DNA of 27,299 nt from Aequoribacter sp049615385 (GTDB lineage Bacteria; Pseudomonadota; Gammaproteobacteria; Pseudomonadales; Halieaceae), in NCBI RefSeq assembly GCF_049615385.1, contig NZ_JBMZFL010000023.1, one strand, 5' to 3'. This document shows positions 1 to 8,018 of this stretch, in pieces; position 1 is the stretch's first letter, and every line of letters starts with the position of its first letter. Below the pieces are notes generated by a model, which was given only the letters and a program-made list of their open reading frames with translations, was not told the DNA's origin and ran no database searches. A program made the translations under genes and the position numbers.

Positions 1-670
1 TAAGAGGCTGGGGCCAAAAGCACTGCACATAGACGGGTGCGTCACGGTGATTCCAACCGGTCTGATCCAGGCTTGTGAGCAGGGTATCGACCATGTCGAA
101 CCCCAGAGATTCGTGATAGTGCGGGTGCTTGAGCTCAGGGTAAATCCCTATCGTTCTTCCGGTTTCGGCGCTCGCCGTTTTCGCAATTGCAATGACTTCG
201 TCAAGGGTGAGAATCGTGTCCTGGTCGTTCATCGCCACATTGTCTGGGCGCAGTTCAGGTCGGCGCTCTCGGGCTTTCAGTGTCTTAAGCTCTTCGAGCG
301 TAAAGTCTTCAGTGAACCAGCCTTCAAACACTTCGTCATCGATTGTTTTGGTGGTTTTTCTGTCCGCAAATTCGGGCCGCTCTGCTACATCGGTGGTCGT
401 GCTGATTTCGTTTTCATGACGGGCGATTAAAACCCCATCTTTGGTCATCACTAAATCAGGCTCGATAAAGTCAGCGCCTTGCTCGATGGCAAGCTGATAG
501 CTACTCACGGTGTGCTCCGGCCGATATCCACTGGCGCCCCGATGAGCAATGACGATGGGTTGGACTGGCGCAATGCTTGCGCTTGTATCAATTGGCTGCA
601 TGTCGGCTCTCACGCAAATAGGTGCGGTTAGCATACAGCACGCACAAATGATCCATCGATAAAACTGCAT
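1..670 (-). CDS. glpQ: Glycerophosphodiester phosphodiesterase, periplasmic, 3' end beyond window
   Basis: Hydrolyses glycerophosphodiesters to sn-glycerol 3-phosphate plus an alcohol, probably in the periplasm. The frame opens with ATG at 670 and stays open to base 1, so about 223 residues are seen and the C-terminus is missing. Residues 1-22 look like a signal peptide (hydrophobic IICACCMLTAPICV, then RAD). The family signature is clear: IAHRGASGYRPEHT (about 41-54) holds the catalytic His-Arg pair H43/R44 and E52; FIEPDLVMTKDG (about 68-79) gives metal ligands E70 and D72; H85 is the second catalytic His. A GGAG lies about 7 bases before the ATG. The 136 bases between it and the next gene (671-806) show no firm promoter. 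A glycerol-3-phosphate dehydrogenase lies at the far end of the window, but the two are not adjacent. The symbol is by resemblance to periplasmic GlpQ; the family is certain. Confidence 0.9.
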   Translation of the reverse strand, partial: MQFYRWIICACCMLTAPICVRADMQPIDTSASIAPVQPIVIAHRGASGYRPEHTVSSYQLAIEQGADFIEPDLVMTKDGVLIARHENEISTTTDVAERPEFADRKTTKTIDDEVFEGWFTEDFTLEELKTLKARERRPELRPDNVAMNDQDTILTLDEVIAIAKTASAETGRTIGIYPELKHPHYHESLGFDMVDTLLTSLDQTGWNHRDAPVYVQCFWPQPL

Positions 671-806
671 GACAAAACTCCGATCTAAAAGCGAAGACTA
701 CTCACTGTTTTTTACAAGGATGTGTCATATCTTCAAAATGTGGATTCTAAATTGAACAATATCTAGATTGGGAGTCCCTCGGTTTCTGCTTCCGGCGTAG
801 CTGAGC

Positions 807-1994
807 TTAGCGCTCAAACACCTGAGCGAACTCCTCGCTGTAAAAGGCAAAGATCTCGCGGATGCGATCAAGCGTGATGTCGTAGTCTGCAAGATTGTGT
901 TTGTGCGGCGGGCGGTCATCGCGCTTGTTGGCCGCCATGTGCGCTTTAAACTGCTCGGTATCATCGTCTCCAAAAGGTATGCCCAGGCGCTCAAATACCG
1001 ATTTGCCGGCCTCTAAGGGGCGAGACAGCAGATCTTGGTAGTGAATATCGATAAAACGCTCGGGTGCACTGCGACGTGCTGCGATGGTGTCTTTTAGGTT
1101 GCGGGCCAAACGATCGTTCCAGTGATGAGCCTGACGAACGACCACATCATCGATATTGCAGTCAGCTCTGGTCAGAGTGCCCACCATGCTATACCAACTG
1201 GGCATGACCTCGTCGATAGGTCGGTGCGGCATCACGATTAAAGCATCGGGGAATAATTTAAGTAGCGTGGCCGTGCAGGTTAGGTGGTGTGGCGATTTTA
1301 AAATCCAGCCCTGTTGTCGGCGTTCGGGTGTTTGCCACTGCAAAATTTTGATGTAGTCGATAAGCTCACTCAGGCTGTCCGTTTGATCTTTGGAGAGCAT
1401 CCACTCGTCGTAGGCAGGCACGTACATCGCAGAGGCTGGCACGTTGCTGACAAAGCTGTGTTCCAACATCATGACTTCTTCGTCATGCGCTCGAGCATCC
1501 ATCGGGTGGATTGCTTCAAAGTTTTGCATAGCTCCCAGAATCTGTTCCATCAAGGCCTCACCCATGGCGATACGTTCGCTTGGGTCGCCCTCCGGCTCAT
1601 GGTCCAATGGCATGGGGAACATCGTTTCCCACCAGTAGGTAGCGGTAAAGTTCGTGTGCGACGCTAACAGTCGCTGAAACATGGTGCTGCCTGTTCGCGG
1701 CAGACCGATAATAATGGCCGAGACCTTAATTTGTTCGTCTAAGATTTCTGGATATTTGGTAAGCAGTGCTTGTTTGCGCAGCCGGTTGTTGAGCGAATTA
1801 AGCAGCCGCTCGGATTGCATCATCAATCCTTGTTCAGATAGTTGAGCCTCCTCGCGCATCGAGCGTGTCAGTGCCTCTAAGGCTTCCTCGTATTGGTTTG
1901 GTCCAAAGTCGGTCAAGCCGGCACGAGCACTGGCAATCGCTTTTAAATTTGCGACAGTGAGTTCGTCAATTTGGGTAATGGCAGACAGTGTCAT
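807..1994 (-). CDS. Sulfotransferase family protein (Sulfotransfer_3 type)
   Basis: 395-residue protein of the PAPS-dependent sulfotransferase superfamily, which moves a sulfuryl group from PAPS to a hydroxyl or amine acceptor; the acceptor is unknown. The 5'-phosphosulfate loop is IIIGLPRTGST at about 94-104. A 3'-phosphate site follows around 255-267 (MPHRPIDEVMPSW, R258). ILKSPHHL at 231-238 is typical of this branch. The frame is open further upstream to 2114, but that extension lies inside the DUF1214 gene. ATG at 1994 is chosen because it sits 11 bases after that gene's TAA and is preceded by an AGAGG. The pair is therefore probably co-transcribed. No signal peptide or membrane segment is seen. 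No strong terminator follows. Such proteins are often annotated only as sulfotransferase and some may not transfer sulfate, so the substrate should not be guessed. Confidence 0.85.
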   Translation of the reverse strand: MTLSAITQIDELTVANLKAIASARAGLTDFGPNQYEEALEALTRSMREEAQLSEQGLMMQSERLLNSLNNRLRKQALLTKYPEILDEQIKVSAIIIGLPRTGSTMFQRLLASHTNFTATYWWETMFPMPLDHEPEGDPSERIAMGEALMEQILGAMQNFEAIHPMDARAHDEEVMMLEHSFVSNVPASAMYVPAYDEWMLSKDQTDSLSELIDYIKILQWQTPERRQQGWILKSPHHLTCTATLLKLFPDALIVMPHRPIDEVMPSWYSMVGTLTRADCNIDDVVVRQAHHWNDRLARNLKDTIAARRSAPERFIDIHYQDLLSRPLEAGKSVFERLGIPFGDDDTEQFKAHMAANKRDDRPPHKHNLADYDITLDRIREIFAFYSEEFAQVFER

Positions 1995-2005
1995 GAGAAG
2001 GCCTC

Positions 2006-3079
2006 TTACAGTTCGTTTAGCTTGACGATGCGAGTGGTGGGCAATGGGTGCTCTGTCGCGCCAACCCAACGTATCAGTGCTGTACCTTCGGGGTGTCCTG
2101 AGGTGTCCATCCAATTGGCTTCGCCGGGGTTGTCTTTACAGCACACAATTCGCAACACACCGTCTTCATCGAGTTTGGCACTGTGTTTATTCAATGTGAC
2201 GTCTCGGAAGCGATAGTCGAAACTCTCCATCCAGAAGTTGTCTAGCTGAAAGTTCCAGTAATCGCACTCGGGCGGCGTTACTTCAATAATCCAAGCTTCA
2301 TCTTCGGCGATCTTCCAGTAGGCGTGGGCGTAGTAAATATCCGCAGCGCCACCGGCTTTTTGGAACATCGATTGATCAATGTCTGGGAATTGGTTGGGGT
2401 GCTGTTGAAATAAGCAGGCCCAGTCAAAAAAAGTCTTAGAGACGCCCTGTACAAATTGTCCTGCTCGGGACAATCCTTCGCAGAAGGTCTTGGTCGCAAG
2501 TGGCTCTGGACGCTCCGGGCCATTAATGCGCTCAATTTTGAATTCGCCCGGGCGCTCGGTTGATCGATCCATGTAGCTCTGGCGTATGATGATGACGCTG
2601 GCATCGGGCTCTAAACGCAGCCAGTTTTTGGGCTGCGGGTTGCAAGAGGCGATAATCTCAACTTCACCATTGGGTCCCCACTCAATTTCATTCATCATCA
2701 AGCTGCCCGTCGCATGGGCACTGCCATCGATGTGATAGCGCATGGCGTTGGCGACAATCGAGAAGTAGGGCATGGTGCCGAGCTTGCCAGTGATACGATA
2801 GTCGCAGTCGCCCTTGATAGAGGTATTTAAATAGTGGTTGTCAGGGTTGTCTGCGCCAATTTTACCCGTTTCATGCGAGAGCTGATAAAAGAACGGAAAG
2901 TCTGGGTCTACCGCCTCGACGTACTGTTCTAGAGCCAGCTTGGTTAAGCGCGACAAATAACGGTAGCCTTCAGTTTGCACTAAGGGGTCTTTCGGGACCT
3001 TGTCGTCTAACACAAGTTTTCCTGCCTCTGCCAGCTGCTGACAAAAGGCTTCCCATGCTGCCGAAGGATTCGTGCTCAT
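2006..3079 (-). CDS. DUF1214 domain-containing protein
   Basis: 357 residues, no signal peptide. The C-terminal third has the DUF1214 look: an aromatic-rich run with CDYWNFQLDNFWMESFDYR at about 280-298, then a strand-rich region ending in a conserved-looking WVGATEHPLPTTRIVKL. The N-terminal half (about 1-120) is helical and contains SRLTKLALEQYVEAVDPDFP. No catalytic motif can be named; the biochemical role of DUF1214 proteins is not established, although relatives with DUF1254/DUF1214 occur near lipid and steroid catabolic genes. ATG at 3079 follows an AGGGGG six to seven bases upstream. The gene is followed 11 bases later by the sulfotransferase gene and is divergent from the SnoaL-like gene at 3195, so the 115-base gap probably holds both promoters. 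Family call by motif memory; function unknown. Confidence 0.75.
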   Translation of the reverse strand: MSTNPSAAWEAFCQQLAEAGKLVLDDKVPKDPLVQTEGYRYLSRLTKLALEQYVEAVDPDFPFFYQLSHETGKIGADNPDNHYLNTSIKGDCDYRITGKLGTMPYFSIVANAMRYHIDGSAHATGSLMMNEIEWGPNGEVEIIASCNPQPKNWLRLEPDASVIIIRQSYMDRSTERPGEFKIERINGPERPEPLATKTFCEGLSRAGQFVQGVSKTFFDWACLFQQHPNQFPDIDQSMFQKAGGAADIYYAHAYWKIAEDEAWIIEVTPPECDYWNFQLDNFWMESFDYRFRDVTLNKHSAKLDEDGVLRIVCCKDNPGEANWMDTSGHPEGTALIRWVGATEHPLPTTRIVKLNEL

Positions 3080-3194
3080 AGCGCCCCCTTAATCCATTTG
3101 GTCCATTGTTGTTTCGATCGATTCTAGCCCGAACCCGCCACTGTGAGTGAAAACTCTGCTAGTCTGAATTGATTACTACAATAAGGAGACAGGT
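3080..3194. promoter_or_regulatory. Divergent intergenic region, DUF1214 gene / SnoaL-like gene
   Basis: 115 bases separate two divergent starts, so promoters for both must lie here unless transcription comes from further off. On the minus strand there is a TAGAAT box (plus-strand 3121-3126), about 45 bases before the DUF1214 start, but no good -35 partner. On the plus strand an AAGGAG (3182-3187) is a strong ribosome binding site for the gene at 3195. No clear operator palindrome was seen. Confidence 0.35.
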
Positions 3195-3635
3195 ATGTCG
3201 AACCCTGCTATCGAAATCCCGAATGTTTTGTACCGTTATGGTATGTGTATTGACGAGGCTAAGTTTGCAGAGGCTGCGGCCTTGTTTCGACATGGGCATA
3301 TTGCTCTGGGTGAAGACGTGCAAATTAGCGACCCTGACAAAATTGAGGCACTGTGGCGCTCGATGGTGAAAACCTACGACTGCGGTACCTCGCGTACACG
3401 GCATATTATCACCAATCCGATTATCGAGTTGGCAGATGATGCACTCTCGGCGGTGGTGCACTCCTGCTGGACGGTGATTCAGCAAACGGCAGACTTCCCT
3501 TTACAGATGGTCGCCTCGGGCCGGTACCGAGATGAGTTTCACGTCATTGATGGTCAGTGGTGGTTTAAAGAAAAGGCTTATTTAGGGATTGATCTACAAG
3601 GTGATATGAGTGCGCATTTGCTGGGTTCGGTGTAA
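3195..3635 (+). CDS. SnoaL/NTF2-like domain protein
   Basis: 146-residue protein of the NTF2-like cone fold (SnoaL_4 group). The layout is an N-terminal helix with NVLYRYGMCIDEAKFAEAAALF (here about 9-30, helix plus the usual Tyr/Asp pattern), then strands including RTRHIITNPIIEL near 69-81 and a final GRYRDEFHVIDGQWWFKEKA near 114-133, where the family's antiparallel sheet ends. Members are dehydratases, isomerases, ring-hydroxylase small subunits or non-enzymatic binders, often in steroid or aromatic catabolism; which applies here cannot be told from sequence alone. ATG at 3195 is preceded by AAGGAG. A terminator-like hairpin follows, then the thiolase gene, suggesting a partly separated two-gene unit. 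Confidence 0.8.
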   Translation: MSNPAIEIPNVLYRYGMCIDEAKFAEAAALFRHGHIALGEDVQISDPDKIEALWRSMVKTYDCGTSRTRHIITNPIIELADDALSAVVHSCWTVIQQTADFPLQMVASGRYRDEFHVIDGQWWFKEKAYLGIDLQGDMSAHLLGSV

Positions 3636-3681
3636 TTGACGAATCATTAGTCCTTTTAAGGGTTGAGCTTTCATGACAAAG

Positions 3682-3707
3682 GCCGCACAGTGCGGCATTG
3701 TTTTTTT
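3682..3707 (+). terminator. Intrinsic terminator between SnoaL-like gene and thiolase
   Basis: GCCGCA (3682-3687), loop CAG, TGCGGC (3691-3696), then ATTG and seven T (3701-3707). The thiolase ribosome binding site GAGGAG begins right after the T run, so it may act as a leaky terminator or attenuator for the thiolase. Confidence 0.75.
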
Positions 3708-3720
3708 GAGGAGTATAACA

Positions 3721-4923
3721 GTGAGAGAAGCAGTAATTGTTTCAACGGCTCGAACGGGTTTAGCAAAATCGTTCCGAGGTGGATTCAACGACACCGAAGC
3801 ACCGGCTATGGGTGGGCATGTGGTGCGAGCCGCCGTGGCGCGCGCGGGTATTGACCCAGCGGAAGTCGATGATTGCATTTTTGGCGCGGCTGCGCAGCAG
3901 GGCACGCAAAGCTACAATTTGGGACGTTTGTGCGCCTTAGCGGGTGGTTTGCCTGACACCGTAGCCGGTATGTCAATCGAACGCCAATGTTCGTCTGGCT
4001 TGATGTCGATTGCAACCGCCGCGAAAAGCATTATGTGCAACGAGTACGATATTGCGGTCGCCGGTGGGGTAGAGTCGATCTCATTGGTTCAAACCAAGCA
4101 TAAAAATGGCTACCGCGCCGTGTCGCAAACCGTGGTTGATGTTGATCCAACAGCGTACATGCCCATGCTCGAAACCGCCGAGGTAGTGTCTGCTCGTTAC
4201 AATATCTCGCGCGAGTCGCAAGATATTTATTCTTTGCAAAGCCAGCAGCGCACTGCGGCAGCACAGCAGGCCGGTTTGTTCGCGGACGAGATCGTTCCAA
4301 TGGCGACGCGTATGGCCGTATTTAATAAAGAGACCAAAGAAACGACTTATCAAGACGTAGTGGTCGATCGCGATGAATGCAACCGTCCGTCGACAACTTT
4401 AGAATCATTGCAGTCGTTGGAGCCAGTTTGGAAAGACGGTAACTGGGTCAAAGAAGGGCGCTTCATTACCGCGGGTAATGCTTCGCAATTATCCGATGGC
4501 GCCTCGGCCTGTGTGGTTATGGACTCCGCCTTAGCGGCCAGTAAAGGTATCGAGCCTCTAGGCTTTTACCGCGGTTTAGCGGTGGCGGGGTGCAAATCTG
4601 ACGAAATGGGTATTGGCCCCATGTTTGCCATTCCAAAATTGCTGAAGCGTCACGGATTATCGGTGAACGATATCGATTTGTGGGAGTTGAACGAGGCGTT
4701 TGCCTGTCAGGTGATTTACTGCCGCGATCAGTTGGGTATTGATAACGATCGTTTGAATGTTAACGGTGGCTCGATTTCAATTGGTCATCCATTTGGTATG
4801 AGTGGTGCTCGTATGGTGGGTCATGCGTTGTTAGAGGGTAAGCGCAGGGGCTCGCGTTATGTGGTGGTAACCATGTGCATTGGCGGTGGTATGGGTGCCG
4901 CAGGCTTGTTTGAAGTCGCTTAA
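3721..4923 (+). CDS. Acetyl-CoA C-acyltransferase (thiolase)
   Basis: 400-residue thiolase that joins or cleaves acyl-CoA and acetyl-CoA; degradative (beta-oxidation) direction is likely from context. The acylated cysteine is C90 in SIERQCSSGLMS. The His motif is in NGGSISIGHPFGMSGARM near 352-369, and the second active-site cysteine is in VVTMCIGGGMGAAG near 383-396. GTG at 3721 is chosen as the start because MREAVIVSTARTGLAKSFRG is the normal thiolase N-terminus and GAGGAG (3708-3713) is 7 bases upstream. The frame is open to an ATG at 3673, but that would encode the terminator hairpin. The symbol is left blank because fadA, atoB and phbA types cannot be separated confidently. The gene ends at a hairpin shared with the convergent SDR operon. 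Confidence 0.93.
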   Translation: MREAVIVSTARTGLAKSFRGGFNDTEAPAMGGHVVRAAVARAGIDPAEVDDCIFGAAAQQGTQSYNLGRLCALAGGLPDTVAGMSIERQCSSGLMSIATAAKSIMCNEYDIAVAGGVESISLVQTKHKNGYRAVSQTVVDVDPTAYMPMLETAEVVSARYNISRESQDIYSLQSQQRTAAAQQAGLFADEIVPMATRMAVFNKETKETTYQDVVVDRDECNRPSTTLESLQSLEPVWKDGNWVKEGRFITAGNASQLSDGASACVVMDSALAASKGIEPLGFYRGLAVAGCKSDEMGIGPMFAIPKLLKRHGLSVNDIDLWELNEAFACQVIYCRDQLGIDNDRLNVNGGSISIGHPFGMSGARMVGHALLEGKRRGSRYVVVTMCIGGGMGAAGLFEVA

Positions 4924-4943
4924 GTGCAGATAGCGCTCACATG

Positions 4944-4969
4944 AAAAGGTGGCCTTGGCCACCTTTTTT
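4944..4969. terminator. Bidirectional intrinsic terminator
   Basis: AAAAGGTGGC, loop CTTG, GCCACC then six T (4964-4969). The stem is extended by A-T pairs. On the plus strand it ends the thiolase transcript; on the minus strand, with four T, it is a weaker terminator for the SDR-ended operon 58 bases away. Confidence 0.85.
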
Positions 4970-5027
4970 GCGTCTGGGGTAGGGTGATCGTTGCGGTGTT
5001 GGATTGCCCCCTTTGCTTTTGAGCGGC

Positions 5028-5798
5028 CTAGACCGCGACCCAATCGCCACCGTTTACATCTAATGCCGCTCCCGTAATCTCGCTGGCATAGTCGCTGAGC
5101 AGAAAGTAGATGGCTTGCGCGCACGCGTGATCCAGCGGAATGTGTCCTACGGGTATTTCACTGGCTCGCTGGGCTCTAAACGCATCGCCACCGTCGGGCT
5201 GCGAGCTGAAAAAGTGTTGCAAAGGCACACCGTCCATCCAGCCCATTAGCGCCGTATTTACACGAATGCCTGTGCCGCCGAGCTCTACGGCGAGTTGGCG
5301 CGTGAGCTGGTTCAGTGCAGATTTGCCCATCGCATAGCCACCTTCACCTGGCATGGGTTTGCGCGTGGCAAGGGTAGAGATATTAACGATTGACCCTTTG
5401 CCTTGTTTTTTCATGTGGGGCACGACCTCGCGAGCCATACGCAGTGCGCCGACAGCAATAACATCTAAGGCTTGGGTCACCTGCTCGATGGGGTGGGAAA
5501 TAAGATCGTTCCAATCGGGATGGTAGTAGGCCGAATTCACCAAGCCATCTACCCGGCCATACGTATCAATCGCTGTTTGCACCAGGGCTTTGCATTGTTC
5601 GTCGCTGGAGACATCGCAAGGCACCGCTATTGCTTCGCCGCCTTGCGCTTTGATGTCGGCGGCTATCGCGTTAATGGCGTCTACTGAACGTGCTGATACA
5701 ACTACCTTTGCCCCTTCTGCAGCTGCACCACGGCAAGCGGCCTGACCCATGCCGGGGCCCGCCCCAGTGATGATGATGACCTTATCTTTTAATATCAT
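5028..5798 (-). CDS. Short-chain dehydrogenase/reductase (SDR)
   Basis: 256-residue classical SDR, an NAD(P)H-dependent oxidoreductase. The cofactor motif TGAGPGMG is at 11-18. The structural NNAG is replaced by NSAY (88-91). The catalytic set is S141 in NISTLATRK, Y155 and K159 in YAMGK. S35-A36-R37 at the end of strand 2 fits NADP preference, which is inference. The C-terminus GAALDVNGGDWVAV is a standard SDR tail. ATG at 5798 has a GGAGAG just upstream and is 23 bases after the kynureninase stop, so it is the last gene of that series. The substrate is unknown. The large S-rich insertion after strand 6 (SSQPDGGDAFRAQRASEIP) suggests a specific lid. A role on a kynurenine-derived aromatic is possible but only inferred. 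Confidence 0.9.
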   Translation of the reverse strand: MILKDKVIIITGAGPGMGQAACRGAAAEGAKVVVSARSVDAINAIAADIKAQGGEAIAVPCDVSSDEQCKALVQTAIDTYGRVDGLVNSAYYHPDWNDLISHPIEQVTQALDVIAVGALRMAREVVPHMKKQGKGSIVNISTLATRKPMPGEGGYAMGKSALNQLTRQLAVELGGTGIRVNTALMGWMDGVPLQHFFSSQPDGGDAFRAQRASEIPVGHIPLDHACAQAIYFLLSDYASEITGAALDVNGGDWVAV

Positions 5799-5821
5799 TA
5801 TTGCTCTCCGATAATTTGCTG

Positions 5822-7057
5822 TTAGGTGACCGTATTTCGGCGAAGAAAACGTTCATCGAGATAGGATTTACATCGCACGATCTCGTGTAACTTTAACGCG
5901 GCTTCCACTACATCTGCAAACGATAGGAAGAGGGGAGAAAAGCCAAATCGTAGTACATTTGGAGCACGAAAATCGCCGATTACGCCCTCGGCAATCAGCG
6001 CTTGGCATAGTGCATAAGCATTTTCGTGTTCGAAGCTGAGCTGAGCTCCCCGTTGAGCGTGTTCTGTTGGGGTCACCAAACGGATTTCCTCATCGAGTCC
6101 CAAGTCGCTCAGCGATCTGAGGAATAGGTCACCCAAGGCTAAAGCCTTCTGTTCCAGTTGGGGTAGGGTAAGTTCTTGGAAGTCGGTTAGAGCCCCAAGT
6201 AAGGCCGCCATGGACAGCACCGGAGGAGTGCCGACCAAAAAGGATCTCATGTCGCTCGCCTGTGAATAAGAGTGATCAAATGCAAAGGGCGATTGGTGTC
6301 CCATCCACCCCTGCAAAGCACTTCGGCCAATCAATGCTTCGGGCCTCGCGGCATAAATAAATCCCGGTGCGCCCGGTCCTCCGTTTAAATACTTATAGCC
6401 GCAACCAACGGCAAAATCGACTTGCCAAGCGTGCAAGTCGACATTGAGAACCCCTGCACTATGGGCTAGATCGCAAATGACGATTGCGCCGGTTTGATGT
6501 GCTTGTTGGCAGATCGTTTTAATGTCATATCGTTCGCCTGTTTTGTAATTCACGTGAGATAGGACGACGGCTGCAACATCTGAGTCTAAATGCTCAACGA
6601 TGTCGCTGGTCTGATGGTAACTTAACGAAATATCGCCTCGGGCAAATTCAGCCAAGCCCTGCGCGACGTAATTATCGGTGGGGAAATTGTCGGTTTGGAG
6701 TAAAACACGCTTTCGCTCATTGGCGCTCAGGATGCGTGTGAGCAGTTTGAACAGATTAACCGAGATGCTGTCACAAACGATCAGCTGATCTTGCTTGGCG
6801 CCTAAGAGTGGCGCAAGAGCGGCACCAATCCGCTGGGGAAGGCCAATCCAATCGTGTACGTTCCAGCTTTTGATAAGATCTTTGCCCCATTGATCTTTCG
6901 CGCACGTATTCAGAGCCTGAAGCGCAGCAATGCTTAGCGGGCCTAGGGAGTTGCCATCCAGGTAAATGGTCGCTTCTGGAAGGTCAAAACGCTCCCTATA
7001 CGCCTTTAGAGCATCGTGCTCATCAAGTCGCAGGGCTTGTTGTTTACTGTCTATCAC
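5822..7057 (-). CDS. kynU: Kynureninase
   Basis: PLP enzyme cleaving L-kynurenine to anthranilate and L-alanine (or 3-hydroxykynurenine to 3-hydroxyanthranilate). At 411 residues it is the usual length. The N-terminal IYLDGNSLGPLS (31-42) is the family's substrate and PLP region. CDLAHSAGVL (195-204) holds the PLP-pyridine aspartate D196. GCGYKYLNGGPGAPGF (218-233) holds the Schiff-base lysine K222. The start is a GTG at 7057, backed by AAGGAG five bases before it and by alignment with normal kynureninase N-termini. Its upstream neighbour is a formamidase-like hydrolase, the enzyme class that precedes kynureninase in the pathway, which supports the call. No tryptophan 2,3-dioxygenase gene is in the window. 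The 130-base gap before it may carry its own promoter. Confidence 0.95.
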   Translation of the reverse strand: MIDSKQQALRLDEHDALKAYRERFDLPEATIYLDGNSLGPLSIAALQALNTCAKDQWGKDLIKSWNVHDWIGLPQRIGAALAPLLGAKQDQLIVCDSISVNLFKLLTRILSANERKRVLLQTDNFPTDNYVAQGLAEFARGDISLSYHQTSDIVEHLDSDVAAVVLSHVNYKTGERYDIKTICQQAHQTGAIVICDLAHSAGVLNVDLHAWQVDFAVGCGYKYLNGGPGAPGFIYAARPEALIGRSALQGWMGHQSPFAFDHSYSQASDMRSFLVGTPPVLSMAALLGALTDFQELTLPQLEQKALALGDLFLRSLSDLGLDEEIRLVTPTEHAQRGAQLSFEHENAYALCQALIAEGVIGDFRAPNVLRFGFSPLFLSFADVVEAALKLHEIVRCKSYLDERFLRRNTVT

Positions 7058-7085
7058 TTAAGCTCCTTCATCCTGATTCACCCCA

Positions 7086-7131
7086 GGCGCACATGCTGCG
7101 CCAAGTACCGCAACTGGGTTTTTCTAGAAAA
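7086..7131. repeat. Two palindromes in the gap before kynureninase
   Basis: In the 130-base gap (7058-7187) I see GGCGCA-CATGC-TGCGCC at 7086-7102 and a perfect 12-base palindrome TTTTCTAGAAAA at 7120-7131. There is also a direct repeat of CCAGGT (7162-7167, 7171-7176). They could be operators or a weak hairpin; no function can be assigned. Confidence 0.4.
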
Positions 7132-7187
7132 TGCTGTTCGCAAGGCCTTGAGGCCAGTTCACCAGGTCTGCCAGGTAACCCGATTAT

Positions 7188-7943
7188 TCATTTCTGCTGA
7201 ACCTCAAGAGTCGTCAGAGCTGTTTTTAGGACGTCCATGAGCTTGCGCTGCGCTGCACTATCAATCATCAACCAATCAAAGTGACCAACACTTGGCAGCA
7301 AAAGTGACTCTGCGCCAAGCACATTGGCATGCTCTTTCGGCACTATAATGTCATCGATGCCCTGTAGAATCCAAACCAAGCGATCTGAAAAATCCCAAGA
7401 ACTTGGACTCGCGTTGCGGTAGGCGTCGGGTTGTTCATGGGGTGCTGCCCCCATAAAAGGCACAGTGCCCTGCTGGCAAGAGTTTTTGCCCATCGCATAG
7501 GCGACCATGTCGGTTATCGGTGCCAGTGCGACTGTCGCTACTGGTGTCTGCGCATACCATTCTGATCTGGCTGCCAACAGGGCTAGATGGCCTCCGGCTG
7601 AATGCCCGATGATGACAGTCGGAGTCACTGTGTCATCGCCCATGATGGCTTTTATACCTTGTTGAACATCGAGCAGGCTCGTCGGCCAACCGCCTCCAGT
7701 TGCGCCAGTGCGGCGATATTCAAGAGTCCACGCGTCAAACCCATTCTCACCCAAGTAAGATACGAAGCTGTCGGCGTGAGTGTGATCAAATTCACTCAGC
7801 CAGCAGCCTCCATGAACGTAAATGACCCTTGCTTTAGGCGGAGTTTGTTGTGTTGTCCATCGCAGGGCGAAATTGTGTTTGCTCGGTCCGTAACCAAGGC
7901 GCTGATCGAAAGGCGACAAAGGTTGCGCAACTATTTCGCTCAA
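7188..7943 (-). CDS. Alpha/beta hydrolase, probable kynurenine formamidase
   Basis: 251-residue alpha/beta hydrolase of the esterase/lipase-like group that contains animal and yeast kynurenine formamidases. Oxyanion motif HGGCW is at 44-48, the nucleophile S115 is in GHSAGGH (113-119), the acid is D197 or D198 in GIDDIIVP, and the base is H221 in VGHFDWL. There is no signal peptide. It lies directly upstream of kynureninase, whose substrate N-formylkynurenine hydrolysis would supply; that context is the main reason for the functional call, and a general esterase remains possible. It is not the metal-dependent KynB fold. The only usable start is TTG at 7943 (no ATG lies between the upstream stop and the catalytic region). 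The ribosome site before it is weak. It is 75 bases after the asparaginase stop. Confidence 0.75.
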   Translation of the reverse strand: MSEIVAQPLSPFDQRLGYGPSKHNFALRWTTQQTPPKARVIYVHGGCWLSEFDHTHADSFVSYLGENGFDAWTLEYRRTGATGGGWPTSLLDVQQGIKAIMGDDTVTPTVIIGHSAGGHLALLAARSEWYAQTPVATVALAPITDMVAYAMGKNSCQQGTVPFMGAAPHEQPDAYRNASPSSWDFSDRLVWILQGIDDIIVPKEHANVLGAESLLLPSVGHFDWLMIDSAAQRKLMDVLKTALTTLEVQQK

Positions 7944-8018
7944 AGTAACGCGCTCTCGGCAGTCATAGCGGAAAAGCTCAACGCAAAAATGACAACAATA
8001 CGAGGGATCAAATGGCTA

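Noticed and set aside
1995..2114. N-terminal extension of the sulfotransferase
   Set aside because: It lies within the DUF1214 coding sequence; ATG 1994 has a ribosome site and follows that stop by 11 bases.
3673..3720. In-frame 16-codon extension of the thiolase from ATG 3673
   Set aside because: It would encode the terminator hairpin, has no ribosome site, and thiolases begin at the GTG 3721 position.
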